Shown here: in pieces, positions 60,754-64,000 of the stretch
Layout of the letters: every line of letters starts with the position of its first letter
Numbering within the stretch: the first letter of the stretch is position 1
Source: RYN-230 sp963717125
GTDB taxonomy: Bacteria; Actinomycetota; Actinomycetes; Streptosporangiales; Streptosporangiaceae
Assembly (NCBI GenBank): GCA_963717125.1
Contig: CAVQVG010000013.1
Span: 434,001 to 498,000, forward strand
Length of the DNA stretch: 64,000 nucleotides
Direction of reading: 5' to 3'
The notes under the pieces: generated by a model
Seen by the model: the letters and a program-made list of their open reading frames with translations, nothing else
Told to the model about the DNA's origin: nothing
The model's database searches: none
Translations under genes and position numbers: made by a program

Positions 60754-60786
60754 GATGAGATCCCTCCAGAAATGATCATTGCTCGG

Positions 60787-63700
60787 TCATCTCGCTGTTT
60801 CTCCACGTCGGTCCGCACATCGCTGCCAGCGCCTAATCTCTGTGCTGAGCCAGGCGCCGATTGTCTCCGCGCCCTCGCCAAAGACCAGCGTGGTGTGCTG
60901 CCCTGGCACACTCACGATCTCCGGCTCCTGACGAAGCACAGACCGCCATTGCTCCAGGATCGCGTGCTGGTGGTTGCCGGCTCGATTTTCGTCACGGGGC
61001 ATGACTCGATGGTTTTCCTCACGGGGCCTGACTCGATTGCTTTCGTCACGGGGCATGAACAGCACGACCCGGCCGCCATACGGCTTCCAGCGGCGCATGA
61101 GGCCCCGGTAATGTTCACTCGCCTCGTTATTGGCGAGCGCGACTCGCCCGATCCGCAACCACTGCTTGTCGCCTGCCCGGAGGGCGGCCAGGTCATCGTC
61201 ATCCAAATTCAAGTACCGTAGGAGTTGCTCTTCATATGCTGGAAGGAGCCGCTGTCCCGGTCCGGCGGCGATCGTGTCGTCGAGATGGCGCATGAGCTTT
61301 CGCCCCGCCCGGCTCAGGGGTCGCCGGCGGCGCTTGGGGACTGGCTGGCGTGGCGGGCCGATCAGGAAGACACCGCCGACCTCCTTGCCCGTCGCGGTCG
61401 CCTGGCGTGCCATCTCGACGGCGATGTAGCCGCCCATGGACCAGCCGGCGAACAGGTAGGGGCCGTCCGGCTGCAGCCGCAGCACCTCGTGGAGGTACGC
61501 CGATGCCATCTCCGTGATCGACTCCAGCGGCCGGCCGTCGCCGGTCAGGCCCCGTGACTGCAGCCCGTAGAACTGCTGGCCTTCGCCAAGGTGACCAGCC
61601 AGTTCGGCGTACTCGGTGACCCCGCCGGTCGATGAGTGCGCGCAGAAAACCGCGGGAACGGCCGTTCCCCTCCGGACCCGGACGGCCGACCGGATATCCG
61701 GATCCTCGGCCTCGGCCAGGAGCAGCGGGGCAGCGGCCGCGATGGTGGGATGGTCAAGAAGATCGCCGACGCTGATGTCGTAGCCGCTGGCCCGGAGACG
61801 GGCCACGACCTGGGTCACCAGCAGTGAGTGGCCGCCGAGGTCGAAGAAGCTGTCGGTGGTGCCGACCTGGGTGATGCCGAGGACCTGGGCCCAGATCCCG
61901 GCGAGCAGTTCCTCGGCGGGGGTGGCCGGGGCGAGGTAGCCGCCGGCCAGCTCCGGGCGGCCCGCGTCCGGGGCGGGCAGCGCGGCGCGGTCCAGTTTCC
62001 CGTTCGCGGTCAGCGGCAGCGCGGCCAGCTCGGTGAACACCGCCGGGATCATGAACCCGGGCAGCCGCTGTCCCAGGTGGGCGCGCAGCTCGCTGACTGG
62101 CGGGATGCCCGCGGACTGGTCGGCGGGCACCAGCCAGGCCACCAGCCGCGGGTCGCCGCCTTCCCCGTCGGCGGTCACCACGGCGGCGGTGCGGACGCCG
62201 GGGTGGGTGGTCAGGGCGGTCTCGATCTCGCCGGGCTCGATCCGGTAGCCGCGGATCTTGACCTGGTCATCGGCGCGGCCCAGGAACTCCAGCTGCCCGC
62301 TGGGCCGCCACCGGGCCCGGTCGCCGGTGCGGTACAGCCGCGACCCGTCGCCGGCCAGCGGGTCGGCGACGAACCGTTCCGCGGTCAGCCCCGGCCTGCC
62401 GCGTACCCCCGCGCCACCCCGGCACCGCCGATGTGCAGGTCCCCGGCCACCCCCACCGGGACCGGGCCCAGGTGCCGGTCCAGGACCTGCAGCCGGGTGT
62501 TGGCCACCGGGCCCCCGATCAGCGGCGGGCGCCGGGACCGGTCACCGCGATGCTGGCGCACACCGTGGCCTCAGTCGGCCCGTAGGCGTTCAGCAGCCGG
62601 TGATGCTCCCGCCACCGGTCCGCCACCCCGCCGTCCAGCCGCTCCCCGGCCGACACCAGCGTGACCAGGCCCGCCAGCTCACCGGGGGCCAGCACACCCA
62701 GCAGCGACGGCGGCAGCGTCGCCACCGCTACCCCCCGGTCGCGGACCAGCCCGGCCAGCGCGCCCGGCTCGGCCCGCTCCCCCGCCGCGGCGATCACCAG
62801 AGTCGCCCCCGCCGCCAGGGCGCCGCATACCTCCCATACCGCGGCGTCGAAGCTGAACGAGGCGAACTGCAGCACGCGGGTACCGGCGGCGGCGCCGAAC
62901 ACCGGTCCCTGCGCGACCGTCAGGTTCACCACCCCGCCGTGGGTGACCTGCACCCCCTTCGGTGCCCCGGTCAACCCCGAGGTGTACATCACATACGCCA
63001 GCTGGCCCGCCACCACCGCCGGAACCGGCGGCGGCCCGGGCGGCGCCGCCGCCACCGCCGCCACGGTCAGCGGGTCATCCAGCGTGATCACCCGGATCCG
63101 GCCCGCGGGCAGCTCGTCCACGATCGCGGCGGTCCCCGCCAGCACGCTCGCGTGGCTGTCGGCCAGCATGAACGCCAGCCGCCCCGGCGGGTAGGCCGGG
63201 TCCAGCGGCAGGTACGCGCCGCCGGCCTTCCACACCGCCAGCATCGCCACGACCATGCCCGCGCCCCGCTCCAGGCACAACCCCACCACCGACTCACCGC
63301 CCACCCCCACCCCACGCAGGTAATGCGCCAGCCGGTTCGCCCGCTCCTCCAGCCCCCCATAACTCAGCGACACCCCACCGCACGTCACCGCCACCACGTC
63401 CGGGCCCACCGCCGCCCGCGCCGCGGCCAGCTCATGGATCCCGCCCGCCGCCGGCACCGGCACCGGCGTGTCATTCCACCGGGCCAGCTCGTCACGCTCA
63501 CCCGCGGTCAGCACCCCCAGCCCCGACAACGGCCGCCCCGGGTCCGCGGCCACCGCCGCCAGCAGCACACCCAGATGCCCCGCCATCCGCCCGATCGTCG
63601 CCGCATCGAACAACGCCGTGCTGTACTCCAGCCCACCCGACAACCCGCCACCGTCCTCAGCCAAGACCAGCCGCAGATCAAATCGGGCGAGTACCCCCGT

Positions 63701-64000
63701 CTGCACATCCCCCAGCACCACCCCCGCACCGCCGCCCCGGCCATCTGCCGCACCCGGGCTGGCATCACCCTGAACCTGGCTTCCCTGGTCCTGCCCCTCC
63801 TGCTGCCGGTGCCCGGTGAAGTAGTTGAACAGGACCTGGAACAGCGGGGTGCGGGACCGGTCCCGCCCGGTGACCAGCGCGTCAACCAGCTGCTCGAACG
63901 GCAGGTCCTGGTGGGCGTAGGCGCCTAGGGTCATGCCGCGGACCCGGCCGAGCAGCCCGGTGAACTCCGGGTCGCCGGACAGGTCGGCCCGCAGGACCAG
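60787..64000 (-). CDS. NRPS, terminal C-A(Phe-like)-T-TE module (partial, frameshifted)
   Basis: The 5' part lies beyond the window. Present are the end of a C domain (HQDLPFEQLVDAL), an A domain from ~63470 (MYTSGLTGAPKG, code D-A-W-T-V-A-A-V-C-K, the phenylalanine code), a carrier domain (SFFDLGGHSLLVTQVV, ~61850) and a type I thioesterase (~61660-60800). The thioesterase has the nucleophile motif GWSMGG, the oxyanion-side AVFCAHSSTGG and the terminal histidine in GQHTTL. Two one-base deletions interrupt the A domain: ~62520 (GAPPLIGGP expected) and ~62400 (ARGYAGRPGLTAERF expected). The enzyme should add the last residue and release or cyclise the chain. Confidence 0.83.
62999..63914. repeat. 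Second long direct repeat, partner copy (terminal module)
   Basis: Partner of 46840-47755, in the separate NRPS gene. Such repeats are common in modular synthetases and also hinder assembly. Confidence 0.7.

Noticed and set aside
1..64000. CRISPR array, rRNA operon, MbtH gene, plasmid origin
   Set aside because: I found no regularly spaced repeats, rRNA sequence, MbtH-like small frame (NPxGxxSxWP) or origin-like iterons in the window.

Overview
The window is high-GC DNA with GTG/ATG starts, ATGA/GTGA gene overlaps, PadR/Lrp/XRE regulators, FtsX-type ABC exporters and long antisense GC-frame shadows. This fits a filamentous actinomycete (Actinomycetota, Streptomyces or Streptosporangiales-like); I cannot name the genus. 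Several genes carry rare TTA codons, which in streptomycetes means bldA dependence. All functional calls are by-eye motif recognition. No alignment or database search was run.

Layout. (1) 1-12 kb: decayed MFS exporter, double-module Lrp regulator with an inverted remnant of its own 5' end, PadR-ABC-FtsX operon with a perfect palindromic operator, divergent SDR/XRE pair, and a second PadR-membrane protein-ABC-permease operon. (2) 12.4-17.5 kb: two tandem htpG (Hsp90) genes flanking a metallophosphoesterase. (3) 17.5-21 kb: gene debris (StrR-like regulator, IS1380 transposase, RecD2 helicase, MurF tail) around a MaoC-like hydratase, a Rieske protein and an intact tRNA-Lys(CTT). (4) 21.1-33 kb: a lower-GC tailoring/regulatory block: O-methyltransferase, SyrP-like Fe(II)/2OG hydroxylase, flavin-dependent halogenase, threonine-synthase-like PLP enzyme, second Fe(II)/2OG oxygenase, O-carbamoyltransferase with an extra C-terminal domain, and a StrR-family activator, interrupted by IS/integrase scars. 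(5) 33.6-39 kb: HTH-ClpN protein and a sigma-remnant/ABC exporter operon. (6) 39-64 kb, minus strand: the 3' end of one NRPS gene (C-A-T-TE), an LLM-type flavin monooxygenase and a six-module NRPS of about 6,900 residues, spaced like one operon.

How it works together. The six-module NRPS reads C-A-T / C-A-T-E / C-A-T / C-A-T / C-A-T / C-A-T. My by-eye ten-residue A-domain codes suggest Gly, unassigned (epimerised to D), unassigned hydrophobic, Asp, Val/Ile-like, Asp. The separate gene ends in a Phe-like module plus thioesterase. Asp-X-Asp together with a SyrP-like hydroxylase resembles the Asp-X-Asp-Gly calcium-binding motif of acidic lipopeptides. The other tailoring enzymes would chlorinate, O-methylate, hydroxylate and carbamoylate the product. 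This looks like a non-ribosomal peptide cluster I do not recognise.

Main caution: at least nine apparent one-base indels break otherwise good genes (five or six in the NRPS region). They may be assembly or sequencing errors rather than real mutations, so the NRPS is annotated as composite genes.
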